64,000 nucleotides of DNA from Thermogutta terrifontis (GTDB lineage Bacteria > Planctomycetota > Planctomycetia > Pirellulales > Thermoguttaceae): NCBI RefSeq assembly GCF_002277955.1, contig NZ_CP018477.1, positions 2,563,206 to 2,627,205 on the forward strand, written 5' to 3'. The notes below the pieces were generated by a model that saw only the letters and a program-made list of their open reading frames with translations, did not search any database and was not told the origin of the DNA. Of this stretch, positions 1-9,669 are shown piece after piece; the first letter of the stretch is position 1, and the number at the start of each line of letters is the position of its first letter. Both the position numbers and the translations under genes were made by a program.

Positions 1-600
1 TTCGTGCCGATTGGGTGCCAGCCATTGTCCTATCCGTGGAAGGACGTATTGGAAATAATAGCGGTAGAACTTCCCAAACACGGGGGCACGGGGGAGTGTG
101 AACTCCAGAACGGCCACCTGCCCTTCCGGACGGCACACCCGATACATTTCCGCAAGACCTCGTCGCATGTCGGCCATATTGCGTAAACCAAACGCAACCG
201 CCACTGTGGCAAATTGATCCTCTGGAAAGGGCAAGGTTAAGCCGTCACCCTCAATAAACCATATTTTTGCCCCTTTTTTCTGAGCTTTCTTTTGCGCCAG
301 TCGCAACATGGAACGACAGAAGTCAATCCCTACCAACGGCACCTGGTGTCGGACCACGCGAAAAAACTCGAGGATCAGGTCTCCGGTACCACAACACACA
401 TCGAGTACAGGCCCCCGTCCAAGGCCTGTCAAAAGCTGCGCCACCTTGCGCCGCCAGAGCACATCCTGACCACAGGAGAGGAAATGGTTGAGGAAATCGT
501 ACCGGGGGGATATCTCGGCGAACATTTCGCGGATCCGATCCGCTTGCTTGTCCACCTTCACCCCACGACCATCCTGCACCTCTAACGACACTCCACCCAT
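1..600 (-). CDS. menG: Demethylmenaquinone methyltransferase (MenG/UbiE), cut by left edge
   Basis: SAM-dependent C-methyltransferase of menaquinone (or ubiquinone) biosynthesis, acting in the cytoplasm on the demethylated quinone. The frame stays open from an ATG at 600 to the window edge, giving 200 residues without a stop. Visible motifs are the N-terminal FAEISPRYDFLNHFLS stretch typical of UbiE, motif I DVCCGTGDL (near residue 72) for SAM binding, and GLRNM (near residue 138), which is characteristic of this family. A purine-rich AAAGAGAG lies just upstream of the start. Family members are usually 230-250 residues, so roughly 30-50 residues are missing. In planctomycetes menaquinone is the expected quinone, hence menG rather than ubiE; that choice is inference. 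Confidence 0.93.
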   Translation of the reverse strand, partial: MGGVSLEVQDGRGVKVDKQADRIREMFAEISPRYDFLNHFLSCGQDVLWRRKVAQLLTGLGRGPVLDVCCGTGDLILEFFRVVRHQVPLVGIDFCRSMLRLAQKKAQKKGAKIWFIEGDGLTLPFPEDQFATVAVAFGLRNMADMRRGLAEMYRVCRPEGQVAVLEFTLPRAPVFGKFYRYYFQYVLPRIGQWLAPNRHE

Positions 601-1089
601 CGATCGCTCTCTTTATTTTCCAAACTACCGGTCAGCCACAGGCGAATGGATGCGTCTCCCCAAAGTCGTACCTTAAGAAGCCGCAACTCGTCCGTAAGGC
701 CACTTGGCATGGTCATTTTCACGGATGTCCTTCTGGATTTCCCTGCATCTTATGGGTTACGGTTTAGCCGGTCGCGCCGTTCGCCAATGGCCGATACGTT
801 GCCGATACGTTATTGTATCCCCCAGGTAAAATAACGTTATCGGCAAGACGGTGCGCTGGAACGGACATGCCCAGTTTGCCCCGCCAGCAAACTGCACCGA
901 TCCAGTCTTGTTCGGTGTCCAATTTTTCCGTATTGTGTAGCCAAACGTTCCGCACGCCCATGGATAGGACCCAATCCGGAGGATCCTACGGGCGGTCGTG
1001 CGTTAATGACATCGCTGTGTGTACCACGGCTTAACCAGGCCCGGAACACGTTTCGCTGCGCTCGCGCACTCATACCTTTACCTTAAGCC
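601..1089. other. Intergenic region between divergent menG and comB
   Basis: No credible gene is seen. It must hold the promoters of the divergent menG and comB. The clearest structure is at 790-844: an 11-base unit gccgatacgtt occurs twice in tandem (790-800, 801-811) and is followed by a near-perfect inverted copy (831-844). This could be an operator or an RNA hairpin. Confidence 0.5.
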
Positions 1090-1875
1090 ATGATTCCGCG
1101 CATTAATGTTTACGCCTTGCCAGATCTTGTGGAACCGGAGGAGCTCGCCTCGGGCACCGTGGTGGTCATCGATATTCTTCGGGCGACCACAACGATTGTG
1201 CATGCCATTGCCGCCGGAGCCACCGCCGTCGTTCCGTGCGGCACGGTTGAAGAAGCTGAGCGGCTCGCGGAAATGCTGCGTCAAACCGATCCCGACGCCC
1301 ATGTCTTACTGGCGGGAGAAAGGGAGTGCCTGCCCATCCCAGGGTTCGACCTGGGTAATTCACCGACGGAATTTCAACCTGATCGGGTCTTTCGCTCTGT
1401 GGTCATCATGACCACCACAAACGGAACACAGGCCTTTCGTCGCTGTCGTAAGGCTTCCAAGGTCATCGCAGGGGCCTTCGTCAACGCATCGCGGGTGCTG
1501 CAAGAGTTGTTTGAAGAAACCTCGGCTATTCACCTGTTGTGCGCGGGAGCCGACGGCGAAGTAACCCGCGACGACGTGCTCTTCGCAGGTTATCTGGTGG
1601 ACCGCCTGGAACGTCGCAGTGGACTCCGATATGAGATGAACGCCCAGGCCTTGACCGCTCGGGAGAATTGGCAGGCGAGTTTCGTGGAACCGTACGTGTC
1701 GGGAGCTGAGCCTCTGCCTCCGGAACTTCTCGCCAGTCAACTTCGTCGCAGCCGGGCAGGAGAGAAGCTCGTCGCTGCGGGGATGGAACACGACATCCTG
1801 GAGGCTGCACGGGTGGATAGATTTTCTTGTCTTCCCGTATTTGACCCCGCTTCGGGAATTATCGTGGGTCACTGA
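1090..1875 (+). CDS. comB: 2-phosphosulfolactate phosphatase family protein (ComB)
   Basis: ComB hydrolyses 2-phosphosulfolactate to sulfolactate, a step of coenzyme M synthesis in methanogens; bacterial members probably serve sulfolactate metabolism or an unassigned phosphatase role. The 261-residue protein has the full family length. Family blocks are recognisable: VVIDILRATTT near residue 26, LLAGERECLPIPGFDLGNSP near residue 74, TTTNGTQA near residue 108, and CAGADGEVTRDDVLFAG near residue 151. The start is the first ATG and has only a weak ribosome site (TTAAG). No other coenzyme M or sulfolactate genes are nearby, so the biological substrate is uncertain although the family assignment is firm. 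It converges on the next gene with a 21-base gap. Confidence 0.9.
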   Translation: MIPRINVYALPDLVEPEELASGTVVVIDILRATTTIVHAIAAGATAVVPCGTVEEAERLAEMLRQTDPDAHVLLAGERECLPIPGFDLGNSPTEFQPDRVFRSVVIMTTTNGTQAFRRCRKASKVIAGAFVNASRVLQELFEETSAIHLLCAGADGEVTRDDVLFAGYLVDRLERRSGLRYEMNAQALTARENWQASFVEPYVSGAEPLPPELLASQLRRSRAGEKLVAAGMEHDILEAARVDRFSCLPVFDPASGIIVGH

Positions 1876-1896
1876 TCTCCACGGGGCGTGGCGGAA

Positions 1897-3633
1897 TCAG
1901 TCAGACAGCTTGGCAGAAGGCAGCTGGTGATCTTCTTCCGAGAACTGGTCAGCGGAACCCTGATTCGCACTGCGGCCCAATATCACAAGGCAGATGTCGT
2001 CGGTCTGTGCCCGTGGACCCACAAAACGGTGAACGGCATTGACCAAAGCATTTCCGATTTCCGTGACTGGACCCGATGTCTGTCGAATGACCTCCAGCAA
2101 GCGATCCTGGCCGAAGCTCTCGCCAAATTCATTGAGGGCATCGAGCATGCCATCCGTGTAAAGGACGAGAACATCCCCGGGTTCGAATACTCCAGTTTCA
2201 GCGACATATTCTCCATTTTTTGGATCCCCAATGGGCAATCCGGCGTTGGTCTCACCAAGAATCTCAATTCTTCCGTCGGCCCTCCGAAGGATTGCCGGAT
2301 AATGGCCCGCGTTGACAAGCCAAAATCGGTGTGTGATCGGATCGAGAATGGCCAAAATCATTGTGATAAAGCGATCTTCCCACCGCTCGCTGCAGAAAAT
2401 GTTGTTGAGACGTTTCAGGGCCGCCTGGGGACTTCCCTCGCTCACCAAGCAATACCGCATTTCGGCCGAGAGTTTCGCCATGAGCAAAGCCGCTGCAATC
2501 CCTTTTCCGGAAACATCGGCCAGGACAATCGCGAGTCGCTTGGCGGGAAGGGATACGTAATCAAAGTAATCGCCACCAATTTCATGCGCAGGGTCATAAT
2601 GGTCAAAGAACTCATAATTATCAATTTTGGGAGGCGAGGACGGCAAAAATCCTTGCTGAACCTGGTGAGCAAGCGCGAGTTCCCGCCGGAGCAACTCTTC
2701 CCGCACGGAAACCTCATGCAGGATGGCGTTCTCGACAACAACCGCCACCAGGCTGGCGACACTCACGAGAACCTCTAAATCTTCCTGTGTGAAGCGCGCC
2801 CTCCTTTGGCGTGTGTCCATTTGGATCACTCCCAGGACAGTACCGTCACTGCCAATGAGAGGAACGCACATCACCGAGTGAATGGGAAAATCCGCAATAC
2901 TCTGGCTGAGGTCGAAACGCGAATCGGTGGCCACATCAGCCGACAGGACAGCCTGCTTGCTCTGCACGACGGCATTGACAATCGTCTTGCTGATTCGCAG
3001 ATTCTCCTGATCCTCTGGTCGTCGTGAACGAACCGCTCGCGGAATCAACTTTCCGGTGCTCTGGTCTCGCAGAATGACGAAGCCGCGATCCGCCTGGGTA
3101 AAAACATTGAGGAGGCTCTGCAAAACTTTGTCCAGAACCTGCTCCAACCCGATCGCCTTCCCCAAGTTCTGACTGATTTCCATAAGTGCTCGCAATTTCG
3201 CCTCGGGGTTCACCTGGAGGCGATTTGTCGGGGAGGTGGCGTCCAGCCGGGACATAATGGTGGACCCCGTCCGAAAACGCTCTTCGTCTTCCACCCACGC
3301 GGCCTCTGTGAGAGTGCTCTGTCCTCCCTCGCCGGTACTCGAGGGAGCGTCATGAAACACAAAGACAAGGTCACAAATGCGGATTCTGTCCCCATGTCGG
3401 AGAGGCCGGCGCCCGTGGAGCCTCTGCTCGTTAAGGAAGGTCCCGTTGCGACTGTTCAGATCCTCCACAAAATAGCCGGTGGGGGTCCTCACGATTTGCG
3501 CGTGCTGTCGGCTTACAGCACCAATGTCTAGGACAATATTGCAGTGCGGATGCCGTCCCAGAACGACGCAATCAGCATCGATGGGAAAAACGCGCCCCCG
3601 GTCGGGACCTTCAATTTGACGCAATTCAGCCAT
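1897..3633 (-). CDS. FHA-GAF-PP2C (SpoIIE/RsbU-type) serine phosphatase
   Basis: Cytoplasmic signalling phosphatase that probably dephosphorylates an anti-sigma-factor antagonist (STAS protein) in a partner-switching pathway. Domains in order: FHA at about residues 1-98, with GRHPHCNI, SRQHA and LNSRNGTF phosphothreonine-binding motifs; a GAF domain at about 140-310; and a SpoIIE-type PP2C domain at about 330-555, with metal-binding GGDYFDY, ADVSGKG and LYTDGMLDA. A TTG six bases upstream could also start the frame, but the ATG at 3633 lies 9 bases after AAGG and is preferred. No membrane segment is seen. Possible functional relation to the response-regulator/ATPase fusion at 35842-36750 is inference only. 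Confidence 0.9.
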   Translation of the reverse strand: MAELRQIEGPDRGRVFPIDADCVVLGRHPHCNIVLDIGAVSRQHAQIVRTPTGYFVEDLNSRNGTFLNEQRLHGRRPLRHGDRIRICDLVFVFHDAPSSTGEGGQSTLTEAAWVEDEERFRTGSTIMSRLDATSPTNRLQVNPEAKLRALMEISQNLGKAIGLEQVLDKVLQSLLNVFTQADRGFVILRDQSTGKLIPRAVRSRRPEDQENLRISKTIVNAVVQSKQAVLSADVATDSRFDLSQSIADFPIHSVMCVPLIGSDGTVLGVIQMDTRQRRARFTQEDLEVLVSVASLVAVVVENAILHEVSVREELLRRELALAHQVQQGFLPSSPPKIDNYEFFDHYDPAHEIGGDYFDYVSLPAKRLAIVLADVSGKGIAAALLMAKLSAEMRYCLVSEGSPQAALKRLNNIFCSERWEDRFITMILAILDPITHRFWLVNAGHYPAILRRADGRIEILGETNAGLPIGDPKNGEYVAETGVFEPGDVLVLYTDGMLDALNEFGESFGQDRLLEVIRQTSGPVTEIGNALVNAVHRFVGPRAQTDDICLVILGRSANQGSADQFSEEDHQLPSAKLSD

Positions 3634-4032
3634 AGTCAAATACCTTGTAGGAATCGGACAAGCCTCACTCCGGGGGTTTATTATCCCCGAAGACGGGCTT
3701 TTCTACCAGAATGGCAATCTGCTGTCGATTGATGAGCCAGCCAAACTCGGGGCTTGGCCGGCACAGCCCCCTTGCCGCTCGGCAGTCGGACCAACCCCAC
3801 CCCTTCACGGTGAAATAACTATTTTCTTTACTTCAATTGGCTCGACGAGAGCCGATAGTACCGCAGCCGAGCTTGCCTCGGCTCGTGGGGTCACCACATC
3901 TCCTGCCGTCCCGGTACCTCCCTTGCCTGCCGGCCTTGCGTTTTGGCAGAATCGGGATTAAAAACCGATTTTCCCGCTGTGTTGGACATGGTTCCCGGAA
4001 TGTGTCGCACACAGATCGCGGTTTGAGAAGGA
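3634..4032. other. Intergenic region upstream of thrC, with small hairpins
   Basis: No gene is supported. Two adjacent hairpins precede thrC: arms 3839-3843/3849-3853 and arms 3865-3871/3877-3883 (7 base pairs, 5-base loop). A third weaker one has arms 3950-3955/3965-3970. They could be part of a structured thrC leader, but I do not recognise a known riboswitch class. Confidence 0.4.
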
Positions 4033-5442
4033 GTGTCTGCCATCGCTCGTTCAGATGCCGCCTACCAACGATGCATATTTCCTCAATGTGCAGCCACCTT
4101 TGCCGTGGACGAAACACATATTGCTTGTCCAAAGTGCGGCGGGCTGCTGGAAGTGGCCTATGATTGGGATAGACTGCCGCTTCCCACGGCCCTGCGAGAT
4201 TTTGAAGAGCATTGGTGCCGACGTGCAGATCCCCATTCCTTCAGCGGCGTCTGGCGGTTCCACGCCCTTTTGCCTTTTGCCCCCCGCGAAATGTGCGTGA
4301 CCATCGGCGAGGGGCAGACTCTGCTGCAAAGATCAGATCCGGTGGCTGAATATGTGGGACTTCGGCCGGGATCTCTCTTCCTCCAATATGAGGGGCTCAA
4401 TCCCTCGGGAAGTTTCAAAGACAACGGAATGGCCGCCGCATTCACTCATGCCCGATTGGTCGGGGCCACCCGCGCAGCGTGCGCTTCGACCGGAAACACC
4501 AGCGCGTCACTGGCGCTCTACTGTTCTGTGACGCGCCTGATGCGAGCCATCATTTTCATTGGCTCCGGAAAAATTGCCTATGGAAAGTTGGCGCAGGCTC
4601 TCGACTATGGGGCGCTCACGGTTCAAATCGCCGGAGATTTCGACGACGCGATGAAGCGAGTCCAAGAGGTGAGCCGCTCGCTGGGAATCTATCTCGTCAA
4701 CAGTGTCAATCCATTTCGGCTGGAAGGGCAGAAGACGATCATGCTCCGGGTGCTGGAAGCCCTTCGCTGGGAGGTTCCCGACTGGATTGTCGTCCCCGGC
4801 GGCAACCTGGGAAACAGCAGCGCCTTTGGCAAGGCTTTTCGCGAATTGCGGGATCTCGGGCTGATCAAAAAGGTGCCTCGACTGGCAGTCATTAATGCCG
4901 TTGGTGCCAACACCCTTTACCGCCTCTACGAATGTGAGGGCCTCCGCTGGAACGGGGGCCGGGTCGATGGAGAGAAGCTTTCCCAGTTTTACGGAGAAAT
5001 GGATCGCGAGGGACGCCGGGCTTCGACCATTGCCAGCGCCATTGAAATCAATCGACCCGTCAACCTCTGGAAATGTTTACAGGCCTTGGAAGTCTGTCAG
5101 GGAGTCGTTCGCGAGGTAACGGATCAGGAAATCCTGGATGCCAAGGCCCAGGTTGGTGCCGGTGGTCTGGGCTGTGAGCCGGCCAGCGCTGCAAGCGTGG
5201 CAGGTGCCAAAAGACTAGTTAGCGAGGGGGTTATCACGAAAGACGAGCTGGTCGTCTGCATCCTCACCGGACATCAGTTGAAGGATCCAACCGCGACAGT
5301 TGCCTATCACACCACGGATCAGCAAATGTTTAACGAGGTGCTCGGTAAACGAGGGGTCCGTAGAGCCACCTTCGCCAATCGCGCGGTGACGGTGGCCAAT
5401 GATTTGAACGAAATCATCAAGGCCATTCATCTGTACGGGTGA
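4033..5442 (+). CDS. thrC: Threonine synthase
   Basis: PLP enzyme converting O-phosphohomoserine to threonine in the cytoplasm. The 469-residue protein starts with a zinc-ribbon-like CxxxxC...CPKCGG segment (residues 14-37), followed by the fold-type II PLP core. [11 protein letters not shown] near residue 118 contains the Schiff-base lysine, and [10 protein letters not shown] binds PLP phosphate. The only in-frame initiator is GTG 4033, but AAGGAG (4027-4032) abuts it with no spacer. The sequence reads more naturally if initiation is displaced downstream, for example at ATC 4042, which is a non-standard codon. The N-terminal zinc-ribbon extension is common in threonine synthases of this type. 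Confidence 0.93.
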   Translation: MSAIARSDAAYQRCIFPQCAATFAVDETHIACPKCGGLLEVAYDWDRLPLPTALRDFEEHWCRRADPHSFSGVWRFHALLPFAPREMCVTIGEGQTLLQRSDPVAEYVGLRPGSLFLQYEGLNPSGSFKDNGMAAAFTHARLVGATRAACASTGNTSASLALYCSVTRLMRAIIFIGSGKIAYGKLAQALDYGALTVQIAGDFDDAMKRVQEVSRSLGIYLVNSVNPFRLEGQKTIMLRVLEALRWEVPDWIVVPGGNLGNSSAFGKAFRELRDLGLIKKVPRLAVINAVGANTLYRLYECEGLRWNGGRVDGEKLSQFYGEMDREGRRASTIASAIEINRPVNLWKCLQALEVCQGVVREVTDQEILDAKAQVGAGGLGCEPASAASVAGAKRLVSEGVITKDELVVCILTGHQLKDPTATVAYHTTDQQMFNEVLGKRGVRRATFANRAVTVANDLNEIIKAIHLYG

Positions 5443-5634
5443 ACCTATCGCAAAAGCAAACGAAAAGCGAGTTCGCGCGAACATACCTGTTTTCTGTAGT
5501 TTATTGCATTCTGGTTTTGCAGAGTGAGCGCTGAGTTGCAGGGAGAACTTTCAGAGATCTCACAGGCCTGTACGGGAAAACGGGTTGCTCAACAGAGTTT
5601 CGTGAGGAGTTTCTAGAACCGCGAAGGGAAGATT

Positions 5635-6426
5635 ATGGAGAAGATACGTGTTGTCGTCTCAGGGGCGGCCGGTCGGATGGGACAACGGGTGATTACTCTC
5701 GCCGCGGAGGAGCCCGATCTCGCCATTGTTGGGGCTCTGGAAGCTCCCAATCATCCCAAACTGGGACAAGACGCGGGAGTTGTAGCGGGGCGTGAGCCTC
5801 TAGGCGTTCCGCTGTCAGCGGAATTTCAAGGGAAGGCGGACGTGTTGATTGATTTTTCCCACGTCAGTGGGTTTGACAGTGTCGTCAGGACATGTCGCAA
5901 CAACCGTCTCGCTCTTGTCTTTGCCACCACGGGAATCACACCCGAGCAAGAGCGCGCCCTTGTAGAGCTGGCGGAATTTGTACCGGTCATTCGTTCCCCA
6001 AATATGAGCCTCGCGGTCAACGTCGCGATGAAGCTGTGCCAGATGGCTGCCGAGGCTCTCAAAGACAAGGATGCGGACGTCGAGATCATTGAACGCCACC
6101 ATCGCTTTAAGGAAGATGCCCCAAGTGGGACCGCGCTACAGTTCGGGAATTTGATCTCTCAAATCATGGGCCAAATTGTCCATCGTCATGGACGCCAGGG
6201 ACGTCCGGGCCGGAGACCGCACGAGGAAATCGGCTACCACGCTGTGCGAGTGGGAGACAACCCGGGGGAGCACACGATTATCTTCGGTTTGCTTGGCGAA
6301 ACGCTGGAAATCACGGTGCGCGCAACCAACAGGGATGCGTACGCCAAGGGAGCCCTGGCCGCTGCCCGGTTCGTGGTCAAACAGCCGCCAGGGCTTTACG
6401 GAATGCGAGACGTACTTGGGCTCTGA
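5635..6426 (+). CDS. dapB: 4-hydroxy-tetrahydrodipicolinate reductase
   Basis: NAD(P)H-dependent reductase of the lysine/diaminopimelate pathway, making tetrahydrodipicolinate; the product feeds both lysine and peptidoglycan. At 263 residues it matches the family length. Seen in the sequence: the N-terminal dinucleotide motif VSGAAGRMGQ, the ATTGITPEQ stretch, and the catalytic ERHHRFKEDAPSGTA block near residue 159 with the conserved His pair, Lys and SGTA substrate loop. GGGA precedes the ATG at a sensible distance. The partner gene dapA lies separately at 37464-38354 on the other strand, so the pathway genes are dispersed. The preceding 192-base gap carries a perfect 12-base palindrome at 5471-5482. 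Confidence 0.96.
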   Translation: MEKIRVVVSGAAGRMGQRVITLAAEEPDLAIVGALEAPNHPKLGQDAGVVAGREPLGVPLSAEFQGKADVLIDFSHVSGFDSVVRTCRNNRLALVFATTGITPEQERALVELAEFVPVIRSPNMSLAVNVAMKLCQMAAEALKDKDADVEIIERHHRFKEDAPSGTALQFGNLISQIMGQIVHRHGRQGRPGRRPHEEIGYHAVRVGDNPGEHTIIFGLLGETLEITVRATNRDAYAKGALAAARFVVKQPPGLYGMRDVLGL

Positions 6427-6619
6427 CGTCCCTTGGTAGTCCGTTATTTGTTGTATGTTCATCGACGACGGTTCGCGGGGAATTCCCAGAGTATGCGGAC
6501 CGCGATTGCCATCACAAGGGAAAAACAGCCTCTCGACCGGACGTCCGACCCTGCCGAGGGAGACAGCACAAGACAATCTTCCGATTGTGCCAGCACAACT
6601 TTGTCATCCCGGAGTCTTT

Positions 6620-7633
6620 ATGGATTTTGAAGCGCTTTTTGTCACCAAGTCGAGCGACGGGCAGACTTGTATATCCATTGGACGGGCACAATCCTCACAA
6701 CTTCCGCCGGGAGAAGTGGTAATTCGGGTGGCCTATTCGTCGCTCAATTACAAGGATGCACTTGCCGCCCGAGGCCATCCGGGCATTGTCAAGAAATTCC
6801 CACACGTGCCCGGAATTGATGTTGCTGGAGCCGTGGAGGAGAGCGGGGTCTACGAGTTTGTGCCGGGTGACCCGGTGATCGTTACCGGATACGAATTGGG
6901 AGCGGAGCGGTGGGGCGGCTACGCGGAGTTCGTCCGCGTCCCCGCCGATTGGGTACTTCCGCTGCCGAAAGGTTTGGACTTCGTCGACGCCATGACACTG
7001 GGGACGGCAGGCCTTACAGCAGGTCTCTGCGTGGATGCTCTTCTCAGCCATGGCATCAGCACGGAAAAAGGACAGATTGTCGTTTCGGGGGCATCAGGGG
7101 GAGTCGGGTCAATTGCTGTGGCGATTTTAGGCAAGCTGGGATTTGACGTCGTTGCCGTGACGGGAAAGGCCCATGCCCATGAGTTGTTACGCGAACTCGG
7201 AGCCGGGTCCGTTGTGGGCCGCGAGGCTGTGCTGGCCGATCCTGAAAAACCCCTGCTATCCGGTCGCTGGGCCGGCGGGGTGGATACTGTAGGGGGCGAC
7301 ATGCTCTCCAGTATTCTCCGCGCCACGAAACATTCTGGTTGCGTGGCTGCATGTGGTCTGGCGGGTGGTGCTCACCTCCGAATGACGGTCTATCCATTCA
7401 TCCTGCGTGGTGTTACGCTTGCGGGAATCGATGCAGCCTGGCAACCCCTGGCAAAAAAGGCGGCCATTTGGGAAAGGTTTGCCGGACCCTGGCGAATCGA
7501 AAAGCTTGATCGACTCCGGACGATGGTCCCGCTCAAAGACTTGCCGATGTGGTTCGACCGAATTCTTAATGGGGAAGTGATGGGACGAATCGTCGTTGAG
7601 GTTGGCGGATCCCGCGTGCCGCTCAAGCGATAA
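6620..7633 (+). CDS. YhdH/AcuI-type NADPH-dependent reductase (acrylyl-CoA reductase family)
   Basis: Medium-chain dehydrogenase/reductase without the catalytic zinc site, of the YhdH/AcuI group that reduces acrylyl-CoA or related enones with NADPH. The 337-residue product has SSLNYKDALAARG and HVPGIDVAGAVEES near residues 45-75, and the NADPH-binding loop VSGASGGVGSIA near residue 153. The frame is open further upstream to 6455, but ATG 6620 has GGAG (6611-6614) five bases before it, and residue 1 there starts exactly where family members start. Tight substrate assignment is not possible from sequence alone. Confidence 0.9.
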   Translation: MDFEALFVTKSSDGQTCISIGRAQSSQLPPGEVVIRVAYSSLNYKDALAARGHPGIVKKFPHVPGIDVAGAVEESGVYEFVPGDPVIVTGYELGAERWGGYAEFVRVPADWVLPLPKGLDFVDAMTLGTAGLTAGLCVDALLSHGISTEKGQIVVSGASGGVGSIAVAILGKLGFDVVAVTGKAHAHELLRELGAGSVVGREAVLADPEKPLLSGRWAGGVDTVGGDMLSSILRATKHSGCVAACGLAGGAHLRMTVYPFILRGVTLAGIDAAWQPLAKKAAIWERFAGPWRIEKLDRLRTMVPLKDLPMWFDRILNGEVMGRIVVEVGGSRVPLKR

Positions 7634-7896
7634 ATCCATGTGTCGCTCCGGCACCCGTCACCGTCACTCCCGCGCGCAATTTAAAGCTGTCAACTGCCCA
7701 AAACGTACCCACGACCGAACCGTGCTCCGTTCCTGGACGGTTTGACCTAACAGTGGTTCCCGGCCTATGAATGATCCTGCCTCTTTTCCCCGCTCACCTT
7801 CCTGAGAACTTTCCCTACCACCGCGATAATCGGCGTAATACGGTAAGATGGGGCCTAACAATCAAGGAAGAAAACACGACGATTTTGTCCCACTTT

Positions 7897-9669
7897 TCAT
7901 CCGTTGCTGCCGTACAAAGCAGCCTTAAACCGAGCACCGGTTTCCCTTTCTTCGCGAATCCACGCGGAAACTTCCGCAACAACCTTGTCCAGGGGCATGA
8001 GCTGCGGGGCCTTCTCCCAACGCCATTTCACCTCGACATTTCCCTGCGCGAGACCTCGCTCACCCACCACCACGCGCATCGGAAATCCGATGAGATCGAC
8101 ATCTTTAAACTTGACCCCGGCCCTGACATCCCGGTCATCCAGAATGACCTCGATATTCTCTTTTTGGAAGGCATTATAAAGCTGGAATGCCGCTTCGCGC
8201 GATTTTTCATCGGCCACATTCACAGGCACAATGACCACCTCGTAGGGTGCCAGTGCCACCGGCCAGATGATACCGTTTTCATCGTGAGTAGTCTCGATGA
8301 GAGCTGCGAGAATGCGATTAATGCCGATACCGTAGCAGCCCATTATAATCGGCTTAAGTTGCTCGCTGGGATCGAGAAAGCGGGCGGAGAGAGCTTCTGA
8401 GTATTTCGTCCCCAGCTTGAATACGTGACCCACCTCGATGGCCGGCCTGAGCCGAAGGATCCCGCTGCACCGGGGGCAGGGGTCGTTATCCTGGGCACAA
8501 CGAAGGTCCGCGAAACGCTCAACGTTGAAATCCCGTCCAAGATTGACCCCCTTCAGGTGGGTGTCAGCTTCATTCGCCCCCGTGATCGCGTTGCGCATGA
8601 ACTGAATATCATAATCCGCGATAATCGTGAGCTTTTCCTTAAGTCCTACAGGACCTGCGAATCCCACCGGTGCGCCGGTGACACGTTCGATGGTCGCCGG
8701 ATCCGCGAGCTGGATCTCCTTTGCCCGCAAAGCACGACGGATTTTATTCTCATTCGCCTCGTGGTCTCCGCGGATGAGCACGGCTACGGGTTGACCATCA
8801 GCCAAATAAATGAGTGTCTTGATCAAATCCTCGGGACGACAGTTCAAAAACCGGCTGACCTGATCAATCGAGCTGGCACCGGGAGTTGGAACTCGTTCTA
8901 AAGGAGCCGGTTCCGTTACAGCAGGCTGCTCCGGTCTTCGCGGACCGATCTCGGCACGTTCCAGATTCGCGGCGTAACCGCACGCAGCGCAGTGGACAAT
9001 CTTGTCCTCACCGTTATTGGCTGGCACCATGAATTCATGACTGGCTTCCCCTCCGATGGGACCACTTTCGGCCTCCACCGGAATGTACGCCAGGCAACAC
9101 CGGTCAAAAATACGACAATAGGCGCGATACATCGCCTCGTAACTGCGGTTGAGGCCTTCCAGTGAAGTGTCGAAACTGTAGGCGTCTTTCATGAGGAACT
9201 CGCTGGTCCGCAGAACACCGAAACGCGGTCGCTCCTCGTTGCGGAATTTCGGAGAGATTTGATAGAGCGTGATGGGGAGCTGGCGGTAGCTCGAAATATG
9301 GTGGGCCACTAAATCGGTGACAATTTCTTCGTGGGTCGGCCCCAGCACGGAATTCACCTTCCGGTTTTGCCGTTTCAACTCAACCCGAATGAGAACGTCT
9401 CCAAAGGCCTTGTCGCGGCCGGTTCGTTCCCAGAGAGACAGGGGACTCAAACTCGGCATGAGCAACTCCACGGCCCCCGCTGCGTCCATTTCTTCACGAA
9501 CGATTCGCTCGGCCTTCCGCAGCGCACGCAGTCCCAGTGGCAGGTAAGTGTAGGCACCAGCCATGACCTGATTGATGAGTCCCGCCCGTAACATGAGCAC
9601 ATGGCTGGGAATTTCAGCGCCCTCGGGGATTTCCTTCAGTGTTGGGATGAAAGTCTTGGACCACAACAT
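7897..9669 (-). CDS. proS: Prolyl-tRNA synthetase, bacterial type
   Basis: Class II aminoacyl-tRNA synthetase charging tRNA-Pro. The 590-residue product has the bacterial architecture: catalytic core with [32 protein letters not shown] (motif 2) and [11 protein letters not shown]; an inserted YbaK-like editing domain around residues 260-390; then motif 3 ([10 protein letters not shown]) and an anticodon-binding C-terminus. Cys pairs (HCAACG and CPRC) sit near the two borders of the insertion and may bind zinc. A TTG 30 bases upstream extends the frame, but ATG 9669 aligns with the normal family start ([13 protein letters not shown]) and has GAAGG 10 bases before it. It converges on the YhdH-type gene. 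Confidence 0.96.
   Translation of the reverse strand: MLWSKTFIPTLKEIPEGAEIPSHVLMLRAGLINQVMAGAYTYLPLGLRALRKAERIVREEMDAAGAVELLMPSLSPLSLWERTGRDKAFGDVLIRVELKRQNRKVNSVLGPTHEEIVTDLVAHHISSYRQLPITLYQISPKFRNEERPRFGVLRTSEFLMKDAYSFDTSLEGLNRSYEAMYRAYCRIFDRCCLAYIPVEAESGPIGGEASHEFMVPANNGEDKIVHCAACGYAANLERAEIGPRRPEQPAVTEPAPLERVPTPGASSIDQVSRFLNCRPEDLIKTLIYLADGQPVAVLIRGDHEANENKIRRALRAKEIQLADPATIERVTGAPVGFAGPVGLKEKLTIIADYDIQFMRNAITGANEADTHLKGVNLGRDFNVERFADLRCAQDNDPCPRCSGILRLRPAIEVGHVFKLGTKYSEALSARFLDPSEQLKPIIMGCYGIGINRILAALIETTHDENGIIWPVALAPYEVVIVPVNVADEKSREAAFQLYNAFQKENIEVILDDRDVRAGVKFKDVDLIGFPMRVVVGERGLAQGNVEVKWRWEKAPQLMPLDKVVAEVSAWIREERETGARFKAALYGSNG

Noticed and set aside
2176-2192. GGTTCGAAT resembling a tRNA T-arm
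   Set aside because: It is inside the PP2C coding sequence and no cloverleaf surrounds it.
1888-2778. 296-codon plus-strand frame opposite the FHA-GAF-PP2C gene
   Set aside because: The opposite strand has clear domain motifs; this frame has none.
5478-5493. CGAACATAC resembling half of a Gram-positive LexA box
   Set aside because: Only the left half matches and dapB is not an SOS gene.
7771-8400. 209-codon plus-strand frame overlapping proS
   Set aside because: Most of it is antisense to the conserved proS C-terminal region, and it lacks a ribosome site.
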